This document shows positions 8,528 through 17,150 of a stretch of 64,000 bases of DNA, piece by piece. This stretch comes from Mycobacterium sp. 1465703.0 (lineage in GTDB: Bacteria; Actinomycetota; Actinomycetes; Mycobacteriales; Mycobacteriaceae). The stretch lies in contig NZ_LZKU01000163.1 in assembly GCF_001672975.1 (NCBI RefSeq), forward strand, positions 1 to 64,000. Reading direction: 5' to 3'. Within the stretch, counting starts at the first letter, position 1. Each line of letters begins with the position of its first letter. The position numbers were made by a program, and so were the translations under genes. The notes under the pieces are model-generated. The model saw only the letters and a program-made list of their open reading frames with translations, was not told where the DNA came from and did not search any database.

Positions 8528-9670
8528 TTACCCCTTCTTGCTTTGTGCCACCACGCCGGCGTCGACGAGTTTGGTGATGGTGTTGCCATCCAAGCCCAGT
8601 TCACCCAGCAGCGCCCGGGTGTGATCACCGGGCAGCGACGGCGATGCCGGCAGCCCGGGCGCGGTCCGCGAGAAGCGGGGCGCCGGCGCGGGCTGCGTGA
8701 TGTCGTCAAGCTCGACAAATGTCTGCCGAGCGACGTGGTGTGGATGCCGTGGCGCCTCGGTCAGCGAAAGTACCGGTGTTGCACAGCTTCCGGGCGAGTC
8801 GAGGAGGCGCTCCCACTCGGCGCGGGACTTCTCGGCAAAGCGTGCGGCCAGTGCCTCGCGGTGGGCGGCCCACGCCGCCGGCTCGTCATCGTCGTGGGGC
8901 ACATCCACGTCGAGCCGATCACACAGTTCGGCGTAGAACTTTCGTTCCATGGCGCCGACGGCGATATGGCCGCCGTCGGCCGTGGCGTACGTACCGTAGA
9001 AGTGCGCGGCGCCGTCGAGCAGATTGTCCTGACGCCGGTCGCGCCAAGTGCCGGCGGGCAGCATCCCGAAATACGGTGTCAGCAGGGCGGCGACGCCGTC
9101 GACCATCGCCACGTCGAGGACCTGACCCCTGCCCGACTCGCGGGCCTCGAGGATCGCGCTCAGCAGCCCGACCGCCAACAGCATTCCGCCGCCGCCGTAG
9201 TCGCCGACGAGATTCAGTGGCGGAACGGGTGATTCGGCGGTGCCAATAGCGTGCAAGGCACCCGTCAGCGCCAGGTAATTGATGTCATGGCCGGCGTGGC
9301 CGGCCATAGGCCCGTCCTGTCCATAGCCCGTCATGCGGGCATAGACCAGGCGGGAATTGCGCTGGCACAGCGTGTCCGGACCGATGCCGAGGCGTTCGGC
9401 CACCCCGGGCCGGTATACGTCGACGAACGCGTCGGCGTCGTCGGCCAGTCGATGGACAAGGTCCCGGCCGCGAGGATCTTTCACGTCGGCGGCGAGTGAG
9501 CGCTGACTGCGGCGGACCGTGTAGTCGACGGGTAGCGGACCGTCGACTCCGGCCACCGCATCGATGCGAATGATGTCGGCGCCCAAGTCTCCCAGCAACA
9601 TTCCGCAGAACGGCGCGGGCCCCAACCCGCCCATCATGATGATGCGCACGCCGTGCAGGGGACCGGTCAT
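8528..9670 (-). CDS. Family III CoA-transferase / alpha-methylacyl-CoA racemase-like (CaiB/BaiF)
   Basis: 380 residues. The N-terminal half carries the CoA-binding fold (GPLHGVRIIMMGGLGPAPFCGMLL, LGADIIRID) and the probable catalytic Asp (GHDINYLALTGALHAIG). Family members either transfer CoA between carboxylates or epimerise 2-methylacyl-CoAs such as bile- or sterol-derived chains; the pattern GMLLGDLGADIIRID resembles the racemase branch. The start at 9670 overlaps the stop of the enoyl-CoA hydratase (ATGA), so the upstream in-frame codons are disregarded. Confidence 0.88.
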   Translation of the reverse strand: MTGPLHGVRIIMMGGLGPAPFCGMLLGDLGADIIRIDAVAGVDGPLPVDYTVRRSQRSLAADVKDPRGRDLVHRLADDADAFVDVYRPGVAERLGIGPDTLCQRNSRLVYARMTGYGQDGPMAGHAGHDINYLALTGALHAIGTAESPVPPLNLVGDYGGGGMLLAVGLLSAILEARESGRGQVLDVAMVDGVAALLTPYFGMLPAGTWRDRRQDNLLDGAAHFYGTYATADGGHIAVGAMERKFYAELCDRLDVDVPHDDDEPAAWAAHREALAARFAEKSRAEWERLLDSPGSCATPVLSLTEAPRHPHHVARQTFVELDDITQPAPAPRFSRTAPGLPASPSLPGDHTRALLGELGLDGNTITKLVDAGVVAQSKKG

Positions 9671-10443
9671 GAAGACCACTTCTTGCGGCGTTCGGCCGCT
9701 TCGTCGGTCGCGTGTGAGATCACCTGATTGCGGTTTTCCAGTTCCATGGCCGATGCCAGGTTCGGGGCGTCGGTGTTGACGTGGATGGTGCGCTTGGTCA
9801 GTTGCACGCCGAGCGGAGCATGGCTCGCGATCAGCGCTGCCAGTTCTACCGCGCGGTCGGCCAGCTCGTCCGGTTCGACAACCTCGCTGACCAGACCGCG
9901 GCGATCGGCCTCGGTAGCCGATACGGTGCGGCCGGTGAGCATCCAGTCGGCCGCCACACTGGTGCCGACGATCCGCGGTAGGTGATAGCTCATCCCCATC
10001 TCGGCGCCCGAGAGCCCGAGCAGGATGGCGGCGTTACCGAAAGAAGCTGCCGCAGAGCAGATACGGATGTCGGCCGCCAGGCATAGTGCGAGTCCGGCCC
10101 CCACGCACGGGCCGTTGACCGCGGCGATGACTGGTTGCGGCAGCGCGCGCACCGCTTCGGCGAGTGCGGCCATCCTCTCTTGAAAGCGCATCCGGTCCAG
10201 CGCGGGTGCGCTCGCCTCCAGCATCGAGGGTCCGAAGTCGCGCATGTCGATGCCCGCACAGAACCCGCGCCCGGCGCCGGTCAGCACGACAGCGCGCACT
10301 GCCGCGTCGACGGCCAGATCGCCGAGCACATAGCGCAATTCGGTCTGCATCGCCTCGTCGATGGCGTTGAGCCGCTGTGGCCGGTTCAACCGCAGAATGA
10401 CCACGCCGTCTCGGGGCCGTTCGAGCTCCACAGTGTCGGGCAT
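9667..10443 (-). CDS. Enoyl-CoA hydratase/isomerase (Ech family)
   Basis: Crotonase-fold protein of about 258 residues that hydrates a 2-enoyl-CoA. The oxyanion-hole segments are [16 protein letters not shown] and [22 protein letters not shown]. The usual catalytic region is [18 protein letters not shown], with a glutamate in AEMGM. ATG 10443 follows the thiolase stop by 2 bp, which favours it over the upstream frame extension. Part of the thiolase, hydratase, CoA-transferase, FadE operon. Confidence 0.88.
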   Translation of the reverse strand: MPDTVELERPRDGVVILRLNRPQRLNAIDEAMQTELRYVLGDLAVDAAVRAVVLTGAGRGFCAGIDMRDFGPSMLEASAPALDRMRFQERMAALAEAVRALPQPVIAAVNGPCVGAGLALCLAADIRICSAAASFGNAAILLGLSGAEMGMSYHLPRIVGTSVAADWMLTGRTVSATEADRRGLVSEVVEPDELADRAVELAALIASHAPLGVQLTKRTIHVNTDAPNLASAMELENRNQVISHATDEAAERRKKWSS

Positions 10444-10445
10444 GG

Positions 10446-11666
10446 TCACACCCGCTCGATGATCGTTGCCGTACCCATCCCGCCGCCGGTGCACATGGTC
10501 ACCAATCCCGTTGTCAGATCACGACGTTCGAGCTCATCCAGCACGGTGCCGATCAGCATGGCGCCGGTGGCTCCGATGGGGTGGCCGAGCGCGATCGCGC
10601 CGCCGTTGACGTTGACCAGCTCCGGGTCGATGTCGAGATCGCGCATCGTCTTGAGCGGAACGGCGGCGAAGGCCTCGTTGATTTCCCAGAGATCGATGTC
10701 GGCCACGGTCATGCCCGCGCGTTCCAGACATCGCTGAGCGGCGGGCCCGGGCGCGGTGAGCATGATGATCGGTTCCGTGCCGATGGCCGCGGTGGCCCGG
10801 ATTTGCGCTCGTGGCGTCACCCGATGGGTGTGCATCCAGTTCGAGGAGGCTAGCGCCACCGCGGCGGCGCCGTCGACAACCCCGGAGGAATTGCCGGCAT
10901 GGTGCACGTGATCGATGCGGTCGATGTCGGGATAGCGCTGCAGGCAGATCTCGTCGAACGTGCGATGCTCACCCTCGGCGCACGCGGCACCCATCGCGGC
11001 AAAGGCCGGTTTGAGGCGGGCCAGTGACTCGGTGGTGGTGCCGGGGCGGGGATGCTCGTCACGTTCAACGCAACCGTCCGGTGTCGGAACGTCCACCAGC
11101 GAGCGCGCGAAGCGCCCCTGTTCGATGGCCGCGGCGGCGCGGCGTTGGCTCTGCGCGGCGTAGGCGTCGACGGTCTCGCGGCTGAATCCCTCCAAGGTGG
11201 CAATGAGATCGGCCGAGATACCCTGCGGGACAGTCGGATACAGTGCACGAAGGTCCGGGTTGTTGCCGTCGATGGTGGGGACTCCGGCGGTGACGTCCCA
11301 GCGCGACATCGACTCGACACCGCCGGCGATCAGCAGATCCTCGCTGCCGGCGGCGATGGCCGACGCCGCAACGGTGACCGCTTGCTGGCCCGAGCCGCAG
11401 AATCTGCTGAGCGTCATCCCTGGAACGCTCTCCGGCCAACCGGCCAGCAGCACCGACAGGCGGGCGATGTCGTCGCCGTGGTCGCCGCTGAGGATGCCGT
11501 TGCCCGCGATCACGTCGTCGACGTCGGCGGGATCGAAATCGACCCGCTCGGCCAGCGCGGTGAGACAGCGGGCGAGCAGGGCTTGTGGATGGACGGCGTG
11601 CAGGCCCCCGTCCGGGCGGCCACGCCCGCGGGGCGTGCGGACCGCGTCGAGAATCCAGGCGTCGAT
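10446..11666 (-). CDS. Thiolase (acetyl-CoA acyltransferase), probable ATC start
   Basis: Degradative-type thiolase. The acyl-accepting cysteine is in [11 protein letters not shown], the histidine motif is NEAFAAV and the second cysteine is in [11 protein letters not shown]. Family homology continues upstream of GTG 11513 through [14 protein letters not shown] to codons ATC-ATC-GAC at 11669-11661. An in-frame TAA is at 11684 and no ATG, GTG or TTG lies between. GGAG at 11676-11673 is 6 nt before the second ATC, so a rare ATC start (11666 or 11669) fits a full 406-residue protein. If only GTG 11513 is used, the protein loses about 50 residues of the fold. Confidence 0.85.
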   Translation of the reverse strand: MDAWILDAVRTPRGRGRPDGGLHAVHPQALLARCLTALAERVDFDPADVDDVIAGNGILSGDHGDDIARLSVLLAGWPESVPGMTLSRFCGSGQQAVTVAASAIAAGSEDLLIAGGVESMSRWDVTAGVPTIDGNNPDLRALYPTVPQGISADLIATLEGFSRETVDAYAAQSQRRAAAAIEQGRFARSLVDVPTPDGCVERDEHPRPGTTTESLARLKPAFAAMGAACAEGEHRTFDEICLQRYPDIDRIDHVHHAGNSSGVVDGAAAVALASSNWMHTHRVTPRAQIRATAAIGTEPIIMLTAPGPAAQRCLERAGMTVADIDLWEINEAFAAVPLKTMRDLDIDPELVNVNGGAIALGHPIGATGAMLIGTVLDELERRDLTTGLVTMCTGGGMGTATIIERV

Positions 11667-11864
11667 GATGGACTCCGATCGTTAAGGTTCGGGGCGTGAC
11701 CGTGACAGGTCACCAGCGATCGTAATCTGTCTCTCGACTGCGGAGAACCGCCTTCTCCGAATCGGCGAAGCTGTTCTCGGCCGACGCAGGGGTGTGGCGG
11801 ATGGCGTTTCTGCGGCCACATTTATCCCGCCAGTCCCGCCTGTACCGGCTGGAAAGGATTCGCT

Positions 11865-11941
11865 CTTTTGCCCGCCTCGCAGCGACAATGGCGCGGGCGC
11901 GCGGTGGCAGCACGGAGGTGTCGCTGTGAGGCGGGCAAAAG
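11865..11941. repeat. 23-bp inverted repeat (long hairpin)
   Basis: The arms at 11865-11887 (begins cttttgcccgcctcgc) and 11919-11941 are complementary over 23 positions with one G-U type mismatch, enclosing 31 nt. No T-run follows, so it is not a textbook terminator. It may be a small palindromic repeat element or a transcript hairpin upstream of the acyl-CoA operon. Confidence 0.7.
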
Positions 11942-12012
11942 GCACTGTCCTTCCGTGGCGCACTGTCCTTCCGCGGCGCACTGTTCGTCCGCGGCGTACC
12001 GTCCTGCCGCGG
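11941..12012. repeat. Four 18-bp tandem repeats
   Basis: Four units of 18 bp follow each other (11941, 11959, 11977, 11995), each of the form cgcactgtccttccgcgg with 1-5 changes. Because 18 is a multiple of three, open frames run through them on both strands, encoding repeats such as SAPRKD; these are not believed to be genes. Confidence 0.75.
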
Positions 12013-12064
12013 CGCCAAGCGCAACCGGTGCGCCTTCATGACTCCAGATCAAGCACCGCCCCGA

Positions 12065-12229
12065 TCAATGCGAGGTGGCCGGCAGTTCCCAGATGCCGGC
12101 GTCCCGGTGCCGCCAAGCGGCAAACCCCCGGTCGGCGAAATCTCTGAGCAGATGGCCGGTTTCAGTATCCGTGACGGGTCCGCTGTCGACGATGCATAAG
12201 CAGGCGTTGAGCGGGTAGCCCGGCGCCAT
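12065..12229 (-). pseudogene. Fragment of a glycoside hydrolase family 15 gene (trehalase/glucoamylase-like)
   Basis: A short frame of 54 residues contains FADRGFAAWRHRDAGIWELP, the pattern of GH15 enzymes around R-x-x-D-x-G-I-W-E. In intact enzymes this continues into H-Y-T-x-S-K and a catalytic (alpha/alpha)6 barrel. Here a TGA follows directly after ATSH and nothing GH15-like is seen on either side. The upstream side is taken by the oxidoreductase gene on the other strand. It reads as a leftover of gene loss; a random resemblance is possible but less likely. Confidence 0.5.
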
Positions 12230-13184
12230 GACCAAGATCGGATACTTTCTTTCCTGCGAGCAATTCGGCCCCAAGGAGCTGGTAGACCAGGCCAAGCGCG
12301 CCCAGGATGCCGGATTCGACGCGCTGTGGATCTCGGACCACTATCACCCCTGGAACGACGAACAGGGCCAGAGCCCATTCGTATGGGGAGTGATCGGTGC
12401 GCTGTCGGAAGCGACGTCACTGCCGGTCAGCACCGCCGTCACCTGTCCGACCATCCGAATCCACCCGGCGATCATCGCGCAGGCGTCGGCCACCGCGGCC
12501 GTGCAGCTCGACGGACGCTTCGTACTCGGAGTCGGCAGCGGCGAGGCCCTCAACGAACACATTCTGGGCGATCCGTGGCCGTCGGCCGGTGTCCGGCTCG
12601 AGATGCTGGAGGAGTCGGTCGACGTCATCCGCAAGCTGCACAAAGGTGGCGAGGTGAGTCACCATGGCAAGCACTACGAGGTGCAGGAAGCGCAGGTCTA
12701 CACCCGGCCCGAGCAGCCGGTGCCGATTTACGTCTCCGCGTTCGGCCCGCAGGCCGTGCAACTGGCGGCCCGCATCGGCGACGGATACAGCATCGCCATG
12801 CCCGACGGCGAGTTGGTCAAGCAGTTCCGGGAGGCCGGCGGCGGTGACAAGCCGGTGCAGGCGGGCACCAAGGTGTGCTGGGACCAAGACCCCGACGCCG
12901 CGCTGAAGACGGCGCACCGATTGTGGGGCAACGAAGGACTGCCCGGTCAGACATCGCAAATCCTGCCCCGCCCCAAGGATTTCGCGACCCTCATGTCGCT
13001 GGTGCCACCCGAGACGGTGGCCGAGAGCGTCACCTGCGGCCCGGACCCCGACCAGCACATCGCCCAGGTCCGCAAGTACATCGACGCCGACATCGACGAG
13101 ATCTATGTACAGCAGATCGGTCCCGACATGGAGGGCTTCTTCGCGGCCTGGGAACAGGCCGTATTGCCCCAGCTGCGCGGCTAG
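12228..13184 (+). CDS. F420-dependent LLM-class oxidoreductase (Fgd-like)
   Basis: 318-residue TIM-barrel flavin/F420 oxidoreductase of the luciferase-like family. The N terminus (IGYFLSCEQFGPKELVDQAKRAQDAGFDALWISDHYHPW) has the E-Q-F and S-D-H-x-x-P-W pattern shared with F420-dependent glucose-6-phosphate dehydrogenase and its hydride-transferase relatives. LGVGSGEALNEHILG is the usual F420/phosphate region. Substrate unknown. Its start codon overlaps the GH15 remnant on the other strand, and its stop overlaps that of the convergent SDR. Confidence 0.88.
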   Translation: MTKIGYFLSCEQFGPKELVDQAKRAQDAGFDALWISDHYHPWNDEQGQSPFVWGVIGALSEATSLPVSTAVTCPTIRIHPAIIAQASATAAVQLDGRFVLGVGSGEALNEHILGDPWPSAGVRLEMLEESVDVIRKLHKGGEVSHHGKHYEVQEAQVYTRPEQPVPIYVSAFGPQAVQLAARIGDGYSIAMPDGELVKQFREAGGGDKPVQAGTKVCWDQDPDAALKTAHRLWGNEGLPGQTSQILPRPKDFATLMSLVPPETVAESVTCGPDPDQHIAQVRKYIDADIDEIYVQQIGPDMEGFFAAWEQAVLPQLRG

Positions 13185-14014
13185 AGGTCAGCGAAGTCGG
13201 TGCCGCTGGTGAGCGTTTCCCACCGCCGGATCTCGTCGGCCCGCGCGTCCGCGGTGTAACGATAGGCGGCCAGCGCATCGGGCCCGAGCAACAGAAACGC
13301 CGGGGGCTCAAGCGATTCGACCGCGGCGATGATGGCGTTGCCTGCCTTGGCGGGGTCGCCGGGCTGGTTGCCGTGCATGGTGTCGTTCTCTTTGCGCCGC
13401 CGCCCGGCGGTGCCGGCGTAGTCATCGATGACGGTGGCCGACTGGATCAGTGAGCGTCCGGCGAAATCGGTGCGGAACGCACCCGGTTCGATGATGGTGA
13501 CCGAAATACCCAGCGGCATAAGCTCACCGCGAAGGGCTCCGCTCATGCCCTCGACCGCGGCCTTGGCCGCCGAGTAGTAACCCGACCCCACCGGCGTCAA
13601 CTGGGCGCCGATCGAGGAGATGTTCACGATCGCCCCGCTGCGGCGTGCCCGCATGCCGGGGAGTACGGCCTTGATCATGGCGACGGTGCCGAAGAAATGC
13701 GTCTCGAACAACGCGCGCACGTCGGCGTCGTCGCCTTCCTCGACCGCGGCGCGATACCCGTAGCCGGCGTTGTTGACCAACACGTCGATATGGTCGAAAC
13801 GCTGCAGCGCCTGCTGCACGGCCGCGGCGATCTGGGCGGGGTCGGTGACATCGAGGGCAACGGCGAGCACCCGCGAGGGCGCGGACTCGGCCAGGTCGGC
13901 GACCGCGGCCGGGTCACGCGCGGTGACGACGGCGTTGTGGCCGGCGCCGATGACAGCCTCGGCCAGCGCACGCCCGAGACCGGTCGAGCATCCGGTGATC
14001 AGCCACGTGGACAT
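13181..14014 (-). CDS. Short-chain dehydrogenase/reductase
   Basis: Classical SDR of 277 residues: cofactor motif TGCSTGLG at residues 8-15, NNAGYG, catalytic serine in NISSIGAQ and the YYSAAK pair. The C-terminal extension reads FLLLGPDALAAYRY. It starts 19 bp after the PPK2 gene on the same strand and may be cotranscribed with it. Substrate not identifiable. Confidence 0.86.
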   Translation of the reverse strand: MSTWLITGCSTGLGRALAEAVIGAGHNAVVTARDPAAVADLAESAPSRVLAVALDVTDPAQIAAAVQQALQRFDHIDVLVNNAGYGYRAAVEEGDDADVRALFETHFFGTVAMIKAVLPGMRARRSGAIVNISSIGAQLTPVGSGYYSAAKAAVEGMSGALRGELMPLGISVTIIEPGAFRTDFAGRSLIQSATVIDDYAGTAGRRRKENDTMHGNQPGDPAKAGNAIIAAVESLEPPAFLLLGPDALAAYRYTADARADEIRRWETLTSGTDFADL

Positions 14015-14033
14015 AACAGCCGTCTCCTTTCGA

Positions 14034-14912
14034 TCAGTCGGTCAGTGCCCGGCCCACTATCAACGGGTCGGGCTCGCCGACCACCTCATCGTCCTTGTCG
14101 GCGTAGTCGGCTTTGGCGAGCACGTAGCGCATCGCATTGATCCGGGCACGTTTCTTGTCGTTGCTTCGGACCACCACCCAGGGGGCGTCGTCGGTATCGG
14201 TCGCCTCGAACATCGCTTCCTTCGCCGCCGTGTAGTCGTCCCACTTATTCACCGACTCCATGTCCATCGGGGAGAACTTCCACTGCCGCACCGGGTCGAC
14301 CAACCGGATGGCAAACCGGGTGCGCTGCTCGGCCGGCGACACCGAAAACCAGAACTTGGTCAGGTTTATCCCATTGTCGACCAGCATCTGTTCGAAAAGC
14401 GGTGCCTGCTCCATGAATTCGGTGTATTGGTCCTGGGTGCAAAATCCCATCACCCGCTCCACACCGGCCCGGTTGTACCACGAGCGGTCGAACAACACCA
14501 TCTCCCCGCCGGACGGCAGATGGCTTATATACCGCTGGAAATACCACTGCGTCTTCTCCTGGTCGGTCGGTTTCTCCAGCGCCACCACCCGCGCGTTGCG
14601 CGGGTTGAGGTGCTCCATGAACCGCTGAATTGTCCCGCCCTTCCCAGCGGCGTCGCGCCCCTCGAACACGATCACCTGTCGGCCGCCGGTGCGCTTGTTG
14701 TGCTTCTGCAGCTTCAGCAACTCAACCTGTAATCGCCGTTTCAGCCGCTCGTACTCGTCGCGCGGCATCCGGTGGTCGTAGGGGTACCGTTCGCGCCACG
14801 TTTCGATGTGCTTGCCGTCTCGGTCCAGTAGCACAGGATCGTCGTCATCGCGGTCGTCGACCGTGTACCCGTGGTCGGGGGTCGACAGCGCGTCCAAATC
14901 CATGTCGGTCAT
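14034..14912 (-). CDS. ppk2: Polyphosphate kinase 2 (PPK2)
   Basis: 292 residues of the PPK2 family, which use inorganic polyphosphate to phosphorylate nucleoside diphosphates (or make polyphosphate from GTP/ATP). The P-loop FEGRDAAGKGGTIQRF, the Walker B/lid segment VLFDRSWYNRAGVERVMGF and the basic SNDKKRARINAMRY stretch are all present in one domain, as in class I PPK2 (M. tuberculosis Rv3232c type). Residues 1-45 are acidic and probably flexible. Confidence 0.93.
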   Translation of the reverse strand: MTDMDLDALSTPDHGYTVDDRDDDDPVLLDRDGKHIETWRERYPYDHRMPRDEYERLKRRLQVELLKLQKHNKRTGGRQVIVFEGRDAAGKGGTIQRFMEHLNPRNARVVALEKPTDQEKTQWYFQRYISHLPSGGEMVLFDRSWYNRAGVERVMGFCTQDQYTEFMEQAPLFEQMLVDNGINLTKFWFSVSPAEQRTRFAIRLVDPVRQWKFSPMDMESVNKWDDYTAAKEAMFEATDTDDAPWVVVRSNDKKRARINAMRYVLAKADYADKDDEVVGEPDPLIVGRALTD

Positions 14913-14943
14913 AGTTCGACGCTATCGCTGTTGTGGTGGGCCC

Positions 14944-15624
14944 TCACCCCTCAAAGGCCGGACCGTCGAATCGATCACGAGTGATGAACTCTGAGACCGG
15001 CCGGCGACGCAGCTTGGTCAGCTGGCGCACCGGTCTACCGAGCGGCACGACGGCGGCCACCGCATGCAGGTCGGGGATGCCCAACAGTTGGCGGACTTGT
15101 TCTTCGGCCGCGATCGCCATCGTGGTGAGGGTGCCGCCGTAGCCCTCGCTGCGCGCGGCGAGCAAGATGTTCCAAATCAGTGGATACACCGATGCCCCGC
15201 CGGCGACGCCGACCCGGTCCAGATTCTGATCGATCGCGGCGACAACGGATAGGTCCACCGAAACAACAAGGACCACAGGAGCTTTCGCAATCGGCGCCAC
15301 GAACGTGTCGGGAATCTCGGTCGCGTCGATGACCTCTTGCGGGACCGCGCTGGGATGGACTGAATTCCAAGGGTTTTCACCTGCCCGCAGCTGTGCGACA
15401 TAGCGGCGAGCGGCGGTCTTGCCGAGTTCGGCCAGCTCGCGCCGAATCTGTTCGTCGCGTACCACGGTGACGTGGGCGCCTTGTCTGTTGCCGCCGCTGG
15501 GCGCGAACCGGGCATTGTCGAAAATGCGTCCCAGCACCTCGTCGGGCAGCGGGTCGTCGGTGAATTCGCGTGCCGCGAAAGTTGTTCGCATCACGTCATA
15601 AAGCTGCATGGTGGGCTGGCTCAT
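14944..15624 (-). CDS. Nitroreductase-family flavoprotein
   Basis: About 226 residues with the FMN-binding nitroreductase pattern: TTFAAREFTDDPLPDEVLGRIFDNARFAPSGGN near the start, then GGASVYPLIWNILLAARSEGYGGTL and LLGIPDLHAVAAVVPLGRP. Such enzymes reduce nitro or enone substrates with NAD(P)H. ATG 15624 overlaps the stop of the Hsp70-like gene by one base (TGATG), so it belongs to the cstA-hsp70-like run. An upstream GTG is less likely. Confidence 0.86.
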   Translation of the reverse strand: MSQPTMQLYDVMRTTFAAREFTDDPLPDEVLGRIFDNARFAPSGGNRQGAHVTVVRDEQIRRELAELGKTAARRYVAQLRAGENPWNSVHPSAVPQEVIDATEIPDTFVAPIAKAPVVLVVSVDLSVVAAIDQNLDRVGVAGGASVYPLIWNILLAARSEGYGGTLTTMAIAAEEQVRQLLGIPDLHAVAAVVPLGRPVRQLTKLRRRPVSEFITRDRFDGPAFEG

Positions 15625-17141
15625 CAACTCGCGGACGCGCACCGCTCCAGGCGGAATGTTCGTTCGAACCCGGCCGGCTGCGTCGTCAACGTCACTTCCA
15701 CCGCACCGTTGGGGGCGATGACGTAGCGCTCTTCCACGTCGGGCCCGTCCGGCCAGCGGCCGACCGGCTGTCGCCTGAGGTCCTCCCGGTCGTAGAGGGC
15801 CGGGTCGAACGGAAACAGCACCGCGTCATAGGGCGTGACGTCGCCGTCGGGCCGCCCATTGACCAGGCGGCTGCATTCGACGAACCGGAAGTGTCCGATG
15901 TTGTGTGCCGCTCGATATTTCCGTCTCACCACCAGCGGGGATTTCCCGTCGGCCGGAAGCGAAACGTCCTTGCACACGATCGGGTCGAAGACGACGCCGG
16001 CGCCGGCCTCGGCCTCCCGGAAAACGCCGAAGTTGCGCGAGAAGCGTTCGGACAGTGCGAAACCGGACTCCTTGTCGAGGAAGACGGCAAGACCGATGGC
16101 CGTGGCGGCGAACGGGTGCGGCGAGCGTTTCACCCGCTTGTCGCCGAAGGTGCTGCGCAGCATGCGGGACACCAGCGGGAAACCGCCCGCGCCGCCGACG
16201 ACGTAGATGCCCGCCACCTCCGACCACTTCACCTCGTTGCGGCCTCGCGCCGGGTCGTGCAGGACCCGGTTGAGCAACTCCATCGTCTGGTCGACCAGCG
16301 GCGCGCACGCCTCGTAGACGTCGTCGATGGGGCAGGAGAACGGCGGGCGGTCGACCGCGGACAGGTCTACCAGAAAGCGGCGGGTCTGCGGGCCGACGGC
16401 CTCCTTGCGAGCGGCGCATTCCTCGGCCAGCAGGTTGCGCTTGGCAGCATCGACGCCGGACAGCTGCGCCCCGGACAGCACCAGCTCGAGGATCGCCTCA
16501 TCGAAGTCGTCACCACCGAGACGCTGGATGCCCTCGCTGATGACGACTTCGTTAGCGTGCCCGGTCATCTTCAGCAGCGACGCGTCGAAGGTGCCGCCAC
16601 CGAGGTCGTAGATGAGTACGTACTCCCGCTTGGCGGTGATCGTGGAGCGGTACCTGTGCGCATACTCGAGGCTCGCCGCCGAGGGCTCGTTGAGCAGTGC
16701 GACGACATGGAATCCCGCTGCCACGTAGGCATCCAGCGTCAGCAGGCGCTGGGCGCTCGACGCGTTGGCCGGCACGCTGATGGCGGCTTCGATGGCTTCG
16801 CCCGGGGCCACCGTGGCGTTCGAGTGCCGCTGCAGATCGGTTTTCAGCTGGGCCAAAAAACCTGTGAGAAGATCGGCCAGCCGATAGTCACGCCCGGCCA
16901 GGGTGACTTCGGTCTGCGGTCCGGCGTCGTTGAGCAAGCGTTTGAACGAGCGCAGCACCGACCATCCCGGTTCGTGACGGACGGCGGCAGCGTCGGGGCC
17001 GAAGCGCAATTCCCCGGCGGCATTAGCGGCGATGATCGACGGCCACGCGTCCACTCCGTCGAAGGAGACGACGGGATAGTTGCCTCGGTCGACGGCCGCA
17101 ACGACGGTGTGGGTGGTGCCGAAGTCGATGCCGACTCTCAT
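15624..17141 (-). CDS. Hsp70-like ATPase with a divergent C-terminal part
   Basis: 505 residues. The actin-like ATPase core is clear: phosphate-1 motif VGIDFGTTHTVVA at the start, NEPSAASLEYAH, phosphate-2 motif IYDLGGGTFDASLL, and the adenosine motif VVGGAGGFPLV near residue 320. After about residue 350 the sequence does not look like the canonical DnaK peptide-binding domain, and there is no EEVD-like tail or obvious lid. It starts 9 bp after the cstA stop and overlaps the nitroreductase start. A specialised chaperone or sensor is possible; function unknown. Confidence 0.85.
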   Translation of the reverse strand: MRVGIDFGTTHTVVAAVDRGNYPVVSFDGVDAWPSIIAANAAGELRFGPDAAAVRHEPGWSVLRSFKRLLNDAGPQTEVTLAGRDYRLADLLTGFLAQLKTDLQRHSNATVAPGEAIEAAISVPANASSAQRLLTLDAYVAAGFHVVALLNEPSAASLEYAHRYRSTITAKREYVLIYDLGGGTFDASLLKMTGHANEVVISEGIQRLGGDDFDEAILELVLSGAQLSGVDAAKRNLLAEECAARKEAVGPQTRRFLVDLSAVDRPPFSCPIDDVYEACAPLVDQTMELLNRVLHDPARGRNEVKWSEVAGIYVVGGAGGFPLVSRMLRSTFGDKRVKRSPHPFAATAIGLAVFLDKESGFALSERFSRNFGVFREAEAGAGVVFDPIVCKDVSLPADGKSPLVVRRKYRAAHNIGHFRFVECSRLVNGRPDGDVTPYDAVLFPFDPALYDREDLRRQPVGRWPDGPDVEERYVIAPNGAVEVTLTTQPAGFERTFRLERCASAS

Positions 17142-17150
17142 CGCGCAAGT

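Larger units (their letters stand above)
11685..12226. other. Non-coding stretch with repeats and a decayed gene
   Basis: No intact gene is convincing here; reading frames on both strands are compositional. The stretch holds a short hairpin (cggagaa/ttctccg, 11741-11759), a 23-bp inverted repeat, a run of 18-bp tandem units and the remnant of a glycosidase gene, each listed separately. It probably also carries the promoter of the reverse-strand acyl-CoA operon. Confidence 0.6.

Noticed and set aside
11941..12012. CRISPR array
   Set aside because: The 18-bp units are contiguous, with no spacers, and no cas genes are nearby.
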